A stretch of 64,000 bases of DNA from Rhizobium redzepovicii (GTDB lineage: Bacteria; Pseudomonadota; Alphaproteobacteria; Rhizobiales; Rhizobiaceae): positions 124,001 through 188,000 of the forward strand of contig NZ_JAILYH010000012.1 of assembly GCF_019793435.1 (NCBI RefSeq), written 5' to 3'. The number at the start of each line of letters is the position of its first letter. Position 1 is the stretch's first letter. The translations under genes and the position numbers were made by a program. The notes below the pieces were generated by a model that ran no database searches, was not told the origin of the DNA, and worked only from the letters and a program-made list of their open reading frames with translations. This document shows, piece after piece, positions 32,973 through 42,111 of the stretch.

Positions 32973-34203
32973 TGTCTACCTCCTTGAAGAGTACGTTCTG
33001 GTCGGTGAGGTAACGCGCAAAGATCGGCAGGCTGGCGCCGCCGATGGCGCGCGCCTGGGCGCCGACCGCGCCCTCGATGATTTCGGGCATGACGACGCCC
33101 TGCAGGTCGAGCTTGGCGGCTTCGTCGATGGTGGCCTGCACAACGCGGCTGCGCACCCAATGGGGAAAACCGCCGTCGATCACGGCGGCGCTGAAATCGA
33201 CGATCGAGGCGGCCGCGACGATCGCCTGCGCCAGCGCCTTGGCGCTATCCTGGATCCAGGTCTCCATCGGCTCGCCGAAATCCACCCAGTCGTCGGCCGA
33301 ATACCACAGCGGCTCGGGATCGATGCCGCGCTCGCGCAGCATGTTTTCGAGCACGAAGATCGAGGCGATTTCGAGCAACTGCATCGTCTCGCCGTTCTTT
33401 CCCCGCACCGGCAGGGGGCCGATTGCGCCGGCCGTGCCGGTGCGGCCGGAAAAGATCGCCGAGTTGAGCACGATGCCGCCGCCGATGAAGGAGCCGATGA
33501 AGAAATAGACGAAATCCGGGTAGGACGGCCCGACACCGAAGACCAGTTCGGCCCCGCAGGCGCTGGTCGCATCGTTCTGCATGAAGACCGGATGGGAGAC
33601 GCGCGCGGCGATGTCGGCCTGCAGGTCGACATCGCGCCAGACCTCCATGGCTCCAGGCGGCGCGCCCACCTCTTCGGCCCAGTTCCAGAGTTCGAAGGGG
33701 GCGGCGATGCCGAGGCCGGCAATGCGGCCGCGCTGCTTGTCGTCGAGCCGGTCTTCGAGTTCCTGGATGCCCGAGGTGACGAAGGCGAGGATTTCTTCCG
33801 GCAGCGGATAGGCATAGGTGCGGTGCAGCTGCATGCGGATACGACCGACGAAATCCATCAGCACAAGATCGGCGCTGCGCCGGCCCATCTTCAGGCCGAA
33901 GGAATAGACGGCGTCGGCATTGAGATGCATAGGGATCGACGGCTGTCCCACACGGCCGCGCACCGGCGCCCCGCGCGACAGCAGACCTTCCTTCTCAAGC
34001 ACCCGCATGATCACCGAGACGGTCTGGGCCGACAGTCCGCTGCGGCGCGCGATATCGGCCTTCGACAGCGCACCGTAGAGACGCACCAGCGACAGCACGA
34101 GCCGTTCGTTATAGGCCCGGACCCTGACCTGGTTCGCACCTCCGGCCGGATTTAGAATTGGCGGCGGGACCGGCGTGTGTTCCGGTCCATCCAAAGACGA
34201 CAT
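32956..34203 (-). CDS. ROK-family transcriptional regulator (FrcR-like)
   Basis: The 415-aa protein has an N-terminal winged HTH (about residues 35-85, ALSKADIARRSGLSAQTVSVIMRVLEKEGLLSRG) and a ROK sugar-binding domain with FIGSFIGGGIVLNSAIFSGRTGTAGAIGPLPV. The zinc-binding cysteine cluster of sugar-kinase ROK proteins is not evident, consistent with a regulator. The ATG follows GGGAGGAG. It is divergent from frcB, as FrcR is in S. meliloti, and so probably represses the fructose transporter and responds to a sugar. Confidence 0.85.
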   Translation of the reverse strand: MSSLDGPEHTPVPPPILNPAGGANQVRVRAYNERLVLSLVRLYGALSKADIARRSGLSAQTVSVIMRVLEKEGLLSRGAPVRGRVGQPSIPMHLNADAVYSFGLKMGRRSADLVLMDFVGRIRMQLHRTYAYPLPEEILAFVTSGIQELEDRLDDKQRGRIAGLGIAAPFELWNWAEEVGAPPGAMEVWRDVDLQADIAARVSHPVFMQNDATSACGAELVFGVGPSYPDFVYFFIGSFIGGGIVLNSAIFSGRTGTAGAIGPLPVRGKNGETMQLLEIASIFVLENMLRERGIDPEPLWYSADDWVDFGEPMETWIQDSAKALAQAIVAAASIVDFSAAVIDGGFPHWVRSRVVQATIDEAAKLDLQGVVMPEIIEGAVGAQARAIGGASLPIFARYLTDQNVLFKEVDNAERT

Positions 34204-34257
34204 GGCCGCTCCTCCCGATTGTTGGCCTATGCCCAATTCGATCGAGCATGCCACATC

Positions 34258-34315
34258 GAATTAATAATTCAATTGGATTTATTTATTGACAAGCCGATTT
34301 CTTTCGCTCTTAATT
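34258..34315 (+). promoter_or_regulatory. frcB promoter with palindromic operator
   Basis: GAATTAATAATTC (34258-34270) is a perfect odd-centre palindrome and is placed just before TTGACA (34286-34291) and TTAATT (34310-34315), an 18-bp-spaced sigma-70 type pair. It is a candidate FrcR binding site in the divergent frcR/frcB region. Confidence 0.55.
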
Positions 34316-34428
34316 GCCCTCGTCAAGGGCACGGGACGGCTTTGGAAGCTTAACAATCCACGGCGAAGTGTCATATCTTAAAATTCCGGCCCGCACGGGC
34401 GGCGCCGGCAAACTCTGGGAGGAGTTCC

Positions 34429-35448
34429 ATGAAGAAATCTGTTCTCGCTTTCGGCGCGCTCGCGCTTGGTGTCACCTTTTCCGCCCCCGTCATGGCGGCG
34501 GACGTTGCCGCCTGCCTGATCACCAAGACCGACACCAACCCCTTCTTCGTCAAGATGAAGGAAGGTGCGACGGCCAAGGCCAAGGAACTCGGCGTTTCGC
34601 TGAAGTCCTATGCCGGCAAGATCGACGGTGACAGCGAAAGCCAGGTGGCAGCGATCGAAAGCTGCATCGCCGACGGCGCCAAGGGCATTCTGCTCACGGC
34701 TTCGGACACCAAGGGCATCGTGCCTGCGGTCAAGAAGGCCCGCGACGCCGGCCTGCTGGTCATCGCTCTCGACACGCCGCTCGAGCCGGCCGATGCCGCC
34801 GACGCCACCTTCGCCACCGACAACTTGCTCGCCGGCAAGCTGATCGGCCAGTGGGCCAAGGAAACGCTGGGCGACAAGGCCAAGGACGCCAAGGTCGGCT
34901 TCCTCGACCTGACGCCGTCGCAGCCGACGGTCGACGTTCTCCGTGACCAGGGCTTCATGATGGGCTTCGGCATCGACCCGAAGAATCCGGACAAGATCGG
35001 CGACGAAGACGACAAGCGCATCGTCGGCCACGACGTGACCAACGGCAACGAGGAAGGCGGCCGCAAGGCGATGGAAAACCTTCTGCAGAAGGATCCGGGC
35101 ATCAACGTCATCCACACGATCAACGAGCCGGCCGCTGTCGGCGCCTATCAGGCGCTGAAGGCCGTCGGCATGGAAAAGAACGTGCTGATCGTCTCGGTCG
35201 ATGGCGGTTGCCCGGGTGTGAAGTCGGTCAAGGAAGGCGTCATCGGCGCCACCTCGCAGCAGTATCCGCTGCTGATGGCGTCGCTCGGCATCGAGGCGAT
35301 CAAGAAGTTCGCCGATAGCGGCGAAAAGCCGAAGCCGACCGAAGGCAAGTCCTTCTTCGACACCGGCGTCTCGCTCGTCACCGACAAGCCGGTTTCCGGC
35401 GTCAAGTCGATCGACACCAAGGAAGGCACGGACAAGTGCTGGGGCTGA
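34429..35448 (+). CDS. frcB: Fructose ABC transporter substrate-binding protein
   Basis: The 339-aa periplasmic sugar-binding protein has a signal peptide ending VMAAD and the mature start VAACLITKTDTNPFFVKMKEG. The whole sequence, including TDNLLAGKLIGQWA and the C-terminal DKCWG, matches FrcB of S. meliloti as recalled. It binds fructose, with possible mannose and ribose activity, and passes it to FrcC/FrcA. Strong ribosome site GGGAGGAG precedes the start. A terminator-like hairpin follows. Confidence 0.92.
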   Translation: MKKSVLAFGALALGVTFSAPVMAADVAACLITKTDTNPFFVKMKEGATAKAKELGVSLKSYAGKIDGDSESQVAAIESCIADGAKGILLTASDTKGIVPAVKKARDAGLLVIALDTPLEPADAADATFATDNLLAGKLIGQWAKETLGDKAKDAKVGFLDLTPSQPTVDVLRDQGFMMGFGIDPKNPDKIGDEDDKRIVGHDVTNGNEEGGRKAMENLLQKDPGINVIHTINEPAAVGAYQALKAVGMEKNVLIVSVDGGCPGVKSVKEGVIGATSQQYPLLMASLGIEAIKKFADSGEKPKPTEGKSFFDTGVSLVTDKPVSGVKSIDTKEGTDKCWG

Positions 35449-35470
35449 GCCCAATCTCTTGAAACTAGAG

Positions 35471-35498
35471 CGGCCGGGGCTTGATCCCCGGCCGTTTT
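35471..35498 (+). terminator. Attenuator-type hairpin between frcB and frcC
   Basis: A perfect 9-bp stem CGGCCGGGG / CCCCGGCCG around CTTGAT is followed by TTTT, 22 bp after the frcB stop. It probably lets frcB be expressed at a higher level than frcCAK. Confidence 0.8.
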
Positions 35499-35604
35499 CG
35501 ACGGACGATGTACCGTCGCCCCCACGAACCGGCTCAGAATAGACCGGAAGGATATCGGTGACGGCCCCCGTGCGAGTTCGGCGCACGGATGCGGAGGAGG
35601 AACC

Positions 35605-36669
35605 ATGACCGGAACTCAGGAATTCGAACGTGTCCTCGACGGCAGCGACAAGAGCGTCGCCTCCTTCGAGCACCAGGACGTCTCGCTGATCAAGCGCGCC
35701 CAGCATTTTCTGCACTCGACGCCGGCCGCCGTGCCGCTGATCGTGCTGGTGCTGGCGATCATCATCTTCGGGGCAACGATCGGCGGACGGTTCTTCTCGT
35801 CCTATACGCTGACGCTGATCCTGCAACAGATCGCCATCGTCGGCATTCTCGGCGCCGCCCAGACGCTGGTCATCCTGACCGCCGGCATCGATCTTTCGAT
35901 CGGCGTCATCATGGTGATCTCGGCTGTCATCATGGGCAATGTCGCCATCACCTACGGCATACCGACGCCGATCGCCGTTATCGGTGGTCTCCTTGTCGGC
36001 GGGCTCTGCGGCTTGCTGAACGGCTTCCTCGTCGCCTTCATGAAACTGCCGCCCTTCATCGTCACGCTCGGCACCTGGAATATCGTCATGGCGACGAATT
36101 TCATCTATTCCGCCAATGAGACGATCCGCGACACCGATGTCGACGAACAGGCGCCGCTGCTGCATCTTTTCGCTGCGAGCTTCAGGCTCGGCAGCGCCGT
36201 GCTCACCCTCGGCGTCATCGCCATGGTGCTGCTCGTCCTCTTGCTCTGGTATGTGCTCAATCACACCGCCTGGGGCCGGCACGTCTATGCGGTCGGCGAC
36301 GATCCTGAGGCCGCCAAGCTCTCCGGCATCCAGACCAAGAAGGTGCTGCTCACCGTCTACACCATCTCGGGTGTCATCGCCGCCTTCGCCGCCTGGGTTT
36401 CGATCGGCCGCAACGGCTCGATCTCGCCGTCCTCGGCGGTCACCGACTATAACCTGCAGGCGATCACCGCGACGGTGATCGGCGGCATCTCGCTCTTCGG
36501 CGGCCGCGGCTCCATTCTCGGCACGCTGTTCGGCGCGATGATCGTCGGCGTCGTGTCGATGGGCCTCAATATGCTCGGCGCCGACCCGCAATGGAAAGTC
36601 CTTTTGACAGGCGTGCTGATCATCGCCGCCGTCGCCATCGACCAGTGGATCAGAAAGGTTTCGGTGTAA
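35605..36669 (+). CDS. frcC: Fructose ABC transporter permease
   Basis: The 354-aa membrane protein has about eight to ten hydrophobic helices. The conserved RbsC-type segments are VILTAGIDLSIGVIMVIS and AITATVIGGISLFGGRGS. It follows frcB after an attenuator and lies 2 bp ahead of frcA, giving the frcBCA order known in S. meliloti. It moves the sugar through the inner membrane. Confidence 0.92.
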   Translation: MTGTQEFERVLDGSDKSVASFEHQDVSLIKRAQHFLHSTPAAVPLIVLVLAIIIFGATIGGRFFSSYTLTLILQQIAIVGILGAAQTLVILTAGIDLSIGVIMVISAVIMGNVAITYGIPTPIAVIGGLLVGGLCGLLNGFLVAFMKLPPFIVTLGTWNIVMATNFIYSANETIRDTDVDEQAPLLHLFAASFRLGSAVLTLGVIAMVLLVLLLWYVLNHTAWGRHVYAVGDDPEAAKLSGIQTKKVLLTVYTISGVIAAFAAWVSIGRNGSISPSSAVTDYNLQAITATVIGGISLFGGRGSILGTLFGAMIVGVVSMGLNMLGADPQWKVLLTGVLIIAAVAIDQWIRKVSV

Positions 36670-36671
36670 TC

Positions 36672-37454
36672 ATGGCTCGCGAACCCCTTCTCACCGCCCG
36701 CGGTCTCGTCAAGCGCTACGGCCGCGTGACCGCGCTCGACAATGCCGATTTCGATCTTTACCCGGGCGAAATCCTCGCCGTCATCGGCGATAACGGCGCC
36801 GGCAAGTCTTCGCTGATCAAGGCGATTTCAGGCGCCGTCACCCCCGACGAGGGGGTGATCACCCTCGAAGGCAAGCAGGTGCAGTTCCGCTCGCCGATGG
36901 AAGCCCGTGAGGCCGGTATCGAAACCGTCTATCAGAACCTGGCTCTGTCGCCGGCGCTGTCGATCGCCGACAACATGTTCCTCGGCCGCGAGATCCGCAA
37001 ACCGGGCGTGCTCGGCTCGATGTTCCGCATGCTCGACCGGCCGGCCATGGAAAAGCTGGCGCGCAACAAGCTCTCCGAACTCGGCCTGATGACCATCCAG
37101 AACATCAACCAGGCGGTGGAGACGCTCTCGGGCGGCCAGCGCCAGGGTGTCGCGGTTGCCCGTGCCGCCGCCTTCGGCTCCAAGGTCATCATCATGGACG
37201 AACCGACGGCAGCGCTTGGCGTCAAGGAAAGCCGCCGCGTGCTGGAGCTGATCCTCGACGTGCGCGCCCGCGGCCTGCCGATCGTGCTGATCTCGCACAA
37301 CATGCCGCATGTCTTCGAGGTTGCCGACCGGATCCATATCCACCGCCTCGGCCGCCGCCTGACAGTGATCGATCCGAAGGAATATACCATGTCCGACGCC
37401 GTCGCCTTCATGACCGGCGCCAAGGCAGTGCCGACGGAGCCCGTTGCGGCATGA
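36672..37454 (+). CDS. frcA: Fructose ABC transporter ATP-binding protein
   Basis: The 260-aa single-domain sugar ATPase has Walker A GDNGAGKSS (about residues 38-46), signature LSGGQRQGVAVARAA and Walker B VIIMDEPTAALGV. This is the short FrcA form, not the double-domain RbsA form. It overlaps frcK by 4 bp (ATGA). Confidence 0.92.
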   Translation: MAREPLLTARGLVKRYGRVTALDNADFDLYPGEILAVIGDNGAGKSSLIKAISGAVTPDEGVITLEGKQVQFRSPMEAREAGIETVYQNLALSPALSIADNMFLGREIRKPGVLGSMFRMLDRPAMEKLARNKLSELGLMTIQNINQAVETLSGGQRQGVAVARAAAFGSKVIIMDEPTAALGVKESRRVLELILDVRARGLPIVLISHNMPHVFEVADRIHIHRLGRRLTVIDPKEYTMSDAVAFMTGAKAVPTEPVAA

Positions 37455-38083
37455 CGGTCAGCACCGAGGAAATCGCCGGCGAGGTCATCAACCGCGCCGG
37501 TGATGCCAGACGCTTCCTCATCGGCATTGCCGGCCCGCCGGGTTCCGGCAAGTCGACCATGGCCGACAATCTGGCGGCGGCGTTGAAGGCCAGAGGCGAA
37601 AGCGCCGCGGTCCTGCCGATGGACGGCTTCCACATGGACAACGCCATCCTGATCGAACGCGGCCTCTTGGCCCGCAAGGGCATTCCCGAGACCTTCGATG
37701 TCCGCGGTTTCCTCGATATCGTCCGCGCCGTCAGGCCGGCGGATCAGGAGGTTCTCGTGCCGGTCTTCGACCGCTCCCGCGAACTGGCCATCGCATCGGC
37801 CCGGCCGATCGATCCGAACGACCGTTTCATCATCGTCGAGGGCAACTATCTGCTCTTCACAGAGGGAAAATGGGCTGAACTCGACGGGATCTTCGATTAC
37901 ACGATCATGCTGGCGCCGCCGATGGAGGTGCTCGAGGAGCGGCTCTGGGCGCGCTGGCGCGGTTATAATCTGAGCGAGGAGGCCGCCAGCGCCAAGGTCT
38001 ACGGCAACGACCTGCCGAACGGCCGGCTGATCCTCGAAAACCGCCGTCCGGCCGATGTGACGCTGGAGATCGCGCTGGCGTAA
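37451..38083 (+). CDS. frcK: FrcK-type nucleoside/sugar kinase-like protein
   Basis: The 210-aa P-loop protein has GIAGPPGSGKSTMADNLA at about residues 24-41 and the kinase-like segments PMDGFHMDN and VEGNYLLF, which belong to the uridine kinase/pantothenate kinase-like group. It is the last gene of the frc operon, as in S. meliloti, where it is required less strictly than frcBCA. Its in vivo substrate is unknown. Confidence 0.85.
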   Translation: MTVSTEEIAGEVINRAGDARRFLIGIAGPPGSGKSTMADNLAAALKARGESAAVLPMDGFHMDNAILIERGLLARKGIPETFDVRGFLDIVRAVRPADQEVLVPVFDRSRELAIASARPIDPNDRFIIVEGNYLLFTEGKWAELDGIFDYTIMLAPPMEVLEERLWARWRGYNLSEEAASAKVYGNDLPNGRLILENRRPADVTLEIALA

Positions 38084-38156
38084 GGCCGCGACGATTGTTT
38101 TCACCTGAGGTATAGTGTTATCGAGGCCCGCAGACGCATCGCTTCGGAGGCCTGCC

Positions 38157-39197
38157 ATGCAAACGATCACCATCCGCCGCCCTGACGACTGGCACCTGCA
38201 TCTGCGCGACGGCGCCATGCTGGAGGGCGTGATCGCCGATACGAGCCACACCTTCGCTCGCGCCATCATCATGCCCAATCTGGTGCCGCCCGTCGTCACC
38301 ACGGCGGATGCGGCGGCCTATCGCGAGCGTATCCTGAAGGCGCTGCCGGCCGGCCATCGTTTCCAGCCGCTGATGACGCTGTATCTCACCGAACATACGA
38401 GCCCCGACGATGTCGAGGCCGGCGCCAGGAGCGGCCTCATCACCGCCGTCAAGCTTTATCCGGCCGGCGCCACCACCAATTCGCATGGCGGCGTGCGCGA
38501 CATGGAAAAGGCGATGCCGGTGCTGGAGCGCATGGCTGCGATTGGCCTGCCCCTCTGCGTCCATGGCGAAGTGACGACGCCTGAGGTCGATATCTTCGAT
38601 CGCGAAGCCGTCTTCATCGACACCGTGCTCGATCCGCTGCGCCGGCGCCTGCCCGAGCTGAAGGTGACGATGGAGCATGTGACGACATCGGACGGCATCG
38701 ATTACATCAAAGGCGCCAAAGGCAATCTTGCCGGCTCCCTTACCACCCATCATCTGATCATCAACCGCAACGCCATCCTCGTCGGCGGCATCCGCCCGCA
38801 TTATTATTGCCTGCCGGTCGCCAAGCGCGAGAGCCATCGCCTGGCACTGCGTGCCGCCGCCGTGAGCGGTGACGCCCGCTTCTTCCTCGGCACCGATTCC
38901 GCCCCGCATGTCGATCCGCTGAAGGAATGTGCCTGCGGCTGCGCCGGCATCTACACCTCGATCAACACGATGAGCTGCCTGGCGCATGTCTTCGAGGAGG
39001 AGGGCGCGCTGGACAGGCTCGAAGCCTTCACCTCGCTCAACGGACCGGCCTGGTACGGGCTTCAGCCGAACGAGGAACGCATCACCCTGTCCAAGCAGGC
39101 CGAGCCGGTCGTTTTTCCCGCCAAGATAGAAACGGGCGCCGGTCCGGTGACGGTGTTCGATCCGATGTATCCGCTGCATTGGCACGTCGTGGCGTAG
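38157..39197 (+). CDS. pyrC: Dihydroorotase
   Basis: The 346-aa amidohydrolase catalyses the third step of pyrimidine synthesis, closing carbamoyl aspartate to dihydroorotate. The metal ligands are visible: HLH in DDWHLHLRDG, the carbamylated lysine in AVKLYPAGATTNSHGG, His in MEHVTTSDG and Asp in FFLGTDSAPH. It is of the E. coli type. pyrE lies 3.6 kb further on. The ATG at 38157 follows GGAGG. Confidence 0.96.
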   Translation: MQTITIRRPDDWHLHLRDGAMLEGVIADTSHTFARAIIMPNLVPPVVTTADAAAYRERILKALPAGHRFQPLMTLYLTEHTSPDDVEAGARSGLITAVKLYPAGATTNSHGGVRDMEKAMPVLERMAAIGLPLCVHGEVTTPEVDIFDREAVFIDTVLDPLRRRLPELKVTMEHVTTSDGIDYIKGAKGNLAGSLTTHHLIINRNAILVGGIRPHYYCLPVAKRESHRLALRAAAVSGDARFFLGTDSAPHVDPLKECACGCAGIYTSINTMSCLAHVFEEEGALDRLEAFTSLNGPAWYGLQPNEERITLSKQAEPVVFPAKIETGAGPVTVFDPMYPLHWHVVA

Positions 39198-39246
39198 GTG
39201 TTGCAGCCCGCGTAATCAATTTTAAATAGAATATTCATTAAAGTTG

Positions 39247-39308
39247 TGCGCCGACGTTAGGCGCATAACATTTTCATTGTGCAATGCATCATTTGTTAAC
39301 GGATGCAT
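39247..39308. other. Two short hairpins in the diguanylate cyclase leader
   Basis: TGCGCC/GGCGCA (39247-39265) and ATGCATC/GATGCAT (39284-39308) are perfect short inverted repeats in the 180-bp AT-rich gap between pyrC and the GGDEF gene. The first may end pyrC transcription; the second may be a regulator site. Confidence 0.4.
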
Positions 39309-39377
39309 AAGACATTTCTCACGCGGACATAGGCTGCCGATCATCCGGCGGGAAAACACCTGCGGAGCCTGAAAAGC

Positions 39378-40556
39378 ATGATGCTTGACTATAACTCCCT
39401 CTTGCTGGCGCTCGGCGTCTCGACGGCATGCCTTGCCGTGACCTTGATGGGCGGCTGGCTCGTCCGCCGAGCCGAAACCGTGCTGCTCACCGCCACCGTC
39501 GGCCTGGTCTTCGTCGTCAGCGGCATTTTTGTCTACAGCGCCTACGTGGACAGGCCGGAGATAGGGTTTGGCATTGCCAATTTCGTACTGTTCCATGCCG
39601 GTTTCGCCACCATCTGGGGTGCCGGCCGACAGTTTCTCACCGGCCGTCTGCCCTTGCCGGGCATTGCGATCCGCGCCGTGGCGGCGATGACCTTCTCCAT
39701 CGTGCCGCTGATATTGGGTTATGACGGCTTGGCCTTCATCGCTGACAATCTTGCCATTGCCCTGCTGCTCTTTGCCACCGCCCGGCAATACTGGCTCGCC
39801 CGCGCCGAGGCGCCGGCGCCGATCCTCGGGATCACGGCGCTCTATACGCTGACGGGGATCTCCTTCGTGCTTTGCGCCGCCGTGCTGATCTCCGACGGCA
39901 AGCTGGTGCTCGGCAAGGCGCCGAGCAACTGGGCCGAGGATCTGAGCCTTGCCGTCTGCATCGCCGGCATGACCGGGATCGGCGCCCTGTCGCTGGCGCT
40001 GCATCAGTGGCGGCTTGCCGCCCGCCATCGTCTCGAGGCGATCACCGATCCGCTGACCGGGCTGCTCAACCGCCGCGCCCTGTTCGATCAATACGGCACG
40101 CGCCCGATGGGCTCGACCACCGCCGTCATCGTCTTCGATATCGACCACTTCAAATCGGTCAACGACCGCTTCGGCCATGCGAGCGGCGACCGAGTGATCA
40201 AGGCCTTCGCCGGCGAACTCGCCACCCATTGCCGCGCCGGTGACATCGCCGCACGGCTGGGCGGTGAGGAGTTCGCGCTGGTGCTGAAGGAAACCATGCC
40301 CGGCCGGGCCGAACTGGCGGCCGAGCGCATCCGCGAGGCTTTCGAGGCGCGCGAGATCGATATCGATGACGAGGTGCTGAAATGCACCGTCAGCGTCGGC
40401 GTTGCGCCCGGGCGCGCCAAGAGCCTGGATTTCGACGCCATGCTGAGTGCCGCCGACAAGGCGCTCTACGCCGCCAAGCGGGGCGGTCGCAACCGGGTCG
40501 AGCTTGCCGGCCACCTGCAGGCGGTTCCGGTCGAGGCGTCGCGCACGGCGTCTTGA
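39378..40556 (+). CDS. Membrane-anchored diguanylate cyclase
   Basis: The 392-aa protein has six or seven hydrophobic helices (about residues 5-215) and a C-terminal GGDEF domain. The active-site loop is GGEEF and an RxxD (RAGD) inhibitory site for c-di-GMP lies five residues before it, so the enzyme should be active and product-inhibited. Substrate Mg and GTP segments FDIDHFKSVNDRFGHASGD are intact. It makes c-di-GMP from two GTP at the inner membrane in response to an unknown signal. It is a single gene. Confidence 0.93.
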   Translation: MMLDYNSLLLALGVSTACLAVTLMGGWLVRRAETVLLTATVGLVFVVSGIFVYSAYVDRPEIGFGIANFVLFHAGFATIWGAGRQFLTGRLPLPGIAIRAVAAMTFSIVPLILGYDGLAFIADNLAIALLLFATARQYWLARAEAPAPILGITALYTLTGISFVLCAAVLISDGKLVLGKAPSNWAEDLSLAVCIAGMTGIGALSLALHQWRLAARHRLEAITDPLTGLLNRRALFDQYGTRPMGSTTAVIVFDIDHFKSVNDRFGHASGDRVIKAFAGELATHCRAGDIAARLGGEEFALVLKETMPGRAELAAERIREAFEAREIDIDDEVLKCTVSVGVAPGRAKSLDFDAMLSAADKALYAAKRGGRNRVELAGHLQAVPVEASRTAS

Positions 40557-40757
40557 TTCCTGACCTCTCCCCTCATAATATCGCCCCTGGCCGGATGCGG
40601 CCAGCCGCCCCGCGACGCCCGACGTTTGACAGTTTGGCGTTATGGTGAATGCATCCAAACCATCCTTCACATCCCTTGCCGTTTGGCGATCGATGGCGAA
40701 CGGGTCAGCAGACGCGGGCACTGATCGTCCTGTTTGCCGCCGATGGAAGGATGACAT

Positions 40758-41294
40758 ATGCGCGATTTTCGCGATGCCAAACTCATGGCAAAGACGTTGC
40801 GGCAGGCCCTTGCCGACCGCGACATTTCCCTCACCCACAGCGAGACGCTCGAAATCGTCGCCCGGCAATTCGGGCTCGAGCAATGGAATATCCTCTCGGC
40901 AAGGATCGATGCGGCGGGTGCGTCCCGCTCCGCAATCGGCATCGAGCCGCCGATGCCGATCTTCCGCATCTTCTCGGTGGAGAAAGCCATGGAGTTCTAC
41001 TGCGGCTTTCTCGGTTTCCATCTCGACTGGGAGCATCGCTTCGGCGAGAATTTCCCGCTCTATTGCCAGGTCTCCCGCGATGGCATGGCGCTGCACTTGA
41101 GCGAACATTCCGGCGACGCCAGCCCCGGCGCCAAAGCATTCGTCCGCGTCGCCAATGTCCGGGCCTACCACGCCGAGCTCGCCGGCAAGGACTACCGCTA
41201 CATGAAGCCCGGCGTGGAGGAAGCCCCCTGGGGCCTGGAGATGACCGTCACCGACCCCTTCAGCAACCGCATCGCCTTTTGCGAGCAGAGATAG
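40758..41294 (+). CDS. Glyoxalase superfamily protein (VOC)
   Basis: The 178-aa protein has an N-terminal helical region (SLTHSETLEIVARQFGLEQWNILSARID) and a C-terminal VOC fold with IFRIFSVEKAMEFYCGFLGFHLDWEHRFGENFPLYCQVSRDGMALHLSEH. A two-part protein of this type is frequent in proteobacteria and often annotated as glyoxalase/bleomycin-resistance-like. Metal ligands cannot be assigned with confidence. It is flanked by repeats; it is probably a single gene. Confidence 0.8.
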   Translation: MRDFRDAKLMAKTLRQALADRDISLTHSETLEIVARQFGLEQWNILSARIDAAGASRSAIGIEPPMPIFRIFSVEKAMEFYCGFLGFHLDWEHRFGENFPLYCQVSRDGMALHLSEHSGDASPGAKAFVRVANVRAYHAELAGKDYRYMKPGVEEAPWGLEMTVTDPFSNRIAFCEQR

Positions 41295-41310
41295 GCGCGG
41301 GCGCTGGACT

Positions 41311-41512
41311 CCCTCCTCTCCCCAGCCGGGGTCCGAAGGACGGGTCGAGACCTGTGGCTCGACCCTGGTCTGTGGCCCGAAGGGTCGGATGAGGGGGCTA
41401 CACGGGCACAGCATTTATTGCCCTTCGCGTGCGCTCCGTGCATTCGGGGCTTTGCCGCTCACCCCCTCAACCGCCTGCCGGCACCTTCTCCCCGCTGGCG
41501 AGAAGAGACGTG
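41311..41512. repeat. RIME-like element between the glyoxalase and DUF1772 genes
   Basis: The left part (CCTCTCCCCAGCCGGGG...GGATGAGGGGGC, 41311-41398) and right part (CCCCCTCAACCGCCTGCC...TTCTCCCCGCTGGCGAGAAGAGA, about 41461-41512) are imperfect inverted arms of the rhizobial intergenic mosaic type. No gene. Confidence 0.6.
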
Positions 41513-41528
41513 TCGCAATGCCGCCTTC

Positions 41529-42011
41529 TCAAACGACCATCAACGCCCTGACGAAGGCCATCGAAGCCAGCAGCGAGGCCACGGTCCGCACATGGTTCCA
41601 CCACGTCCAGTCCCTGAGATAGGTCGCCCAGAGCCCGACTGCCTCCGGCCCGCTGCCGCTGACCTTTTCCAGCGCATCGTTCATGGGCACGTTGAAGATG
41701 ATGGTCGAGAGGAAGGAGGCGAAGACATAGAGGGCGGCGCCTGTCAGCATCAGCGCGGATGCGCTGCCGCGCCAGTTCATCAGCGCCAGCACTGCGATGA
41801 CGATGCAGAGGATTGCCGTCGGCACGAACAGCGCCATGAAGGGCGAGCGGACGATCGTCACGTTGATCGAGTTCATCGCCGCAATGCCCTGCTCGGCCGG
41901 GATGCGCGAGAAGGCGGTCATGATGAAGGTCGAGAAGGCGAAGAAGATGCCGGCGACGAGGCCGCTGCCGATGGCTGCGGCGACGAGCGAGAGGATGAGG
42001 ACGAACTGCAT
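41529..42011 (-). CDS. DUF1772 (anthrone oxygenase-like) membrane protein
   Basis: The 160-aa protein has four predicted membrane helices with the DUF1772 pattern: GLVAGIFFAFSTFIMTAFSRIPAEQGIAAMNSIN and WATYLRDWTWWNHVRT. Some members are fungal anthrone oxygenases; bacterial function is unknown. The ATG at 42011 follows AAGGAGC. It is divergent from a TetR regulator with 100 bp between and is its probable target. Confidence 0.82.
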   Translation of the reverse strand: MQFVLILSLVAAAIGSGLVAGIFFAFSTFIMTAFSRIPAEQGIAAMNSINVTIVRSPFMALFVPTAILCIVIAVLALMNWRGSASALMLTGAALYVFASFLSTIIFNVPMNDALEKVSGSGPEAVGLWATYLRDWTWWNHVRTVASLLASMAFVRALMVV

Positions 42012-42043
42012 GTCGAAGCTCCTTCCAAGGAACAAAACAAGAG

Positions 42044-42083
42044 AAACTCTCTTATTTGCAAAATGAGATAAACTCTCTTATTT
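42044..42083. promoter_or_regulatory. Direct-repeat operator between DUF1772 and TetR genes
   Basis: AAACTCTCTTATTT occurs twice (42044-42057 and 42070-42083), 26 bp apart, in the shared promoter region of two divergent genes. It is a likely site for the TetR regulator to control both directions. Confidence 0.6.
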
Positions 42084-42111
42084 TATTTGTCAACCGCCGA
42101 AGGAGCAGGGG

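Noticed and set aside
34378..36591. 737-codon minus-strand open frame across frcB and frcC
   Set aside because: It mirrors the codon pattern of frcB and frcC and has low-complexity Asp/Arg/His sequence; the plus-strand genes have full family matches.
39222..41414. 730-codon minus-strand open frame across the diguanylate cyclase and glyoxalase genes
   Set aside because: Low-complexity shadow of two recognisable plus-strand genes; no domain visible.
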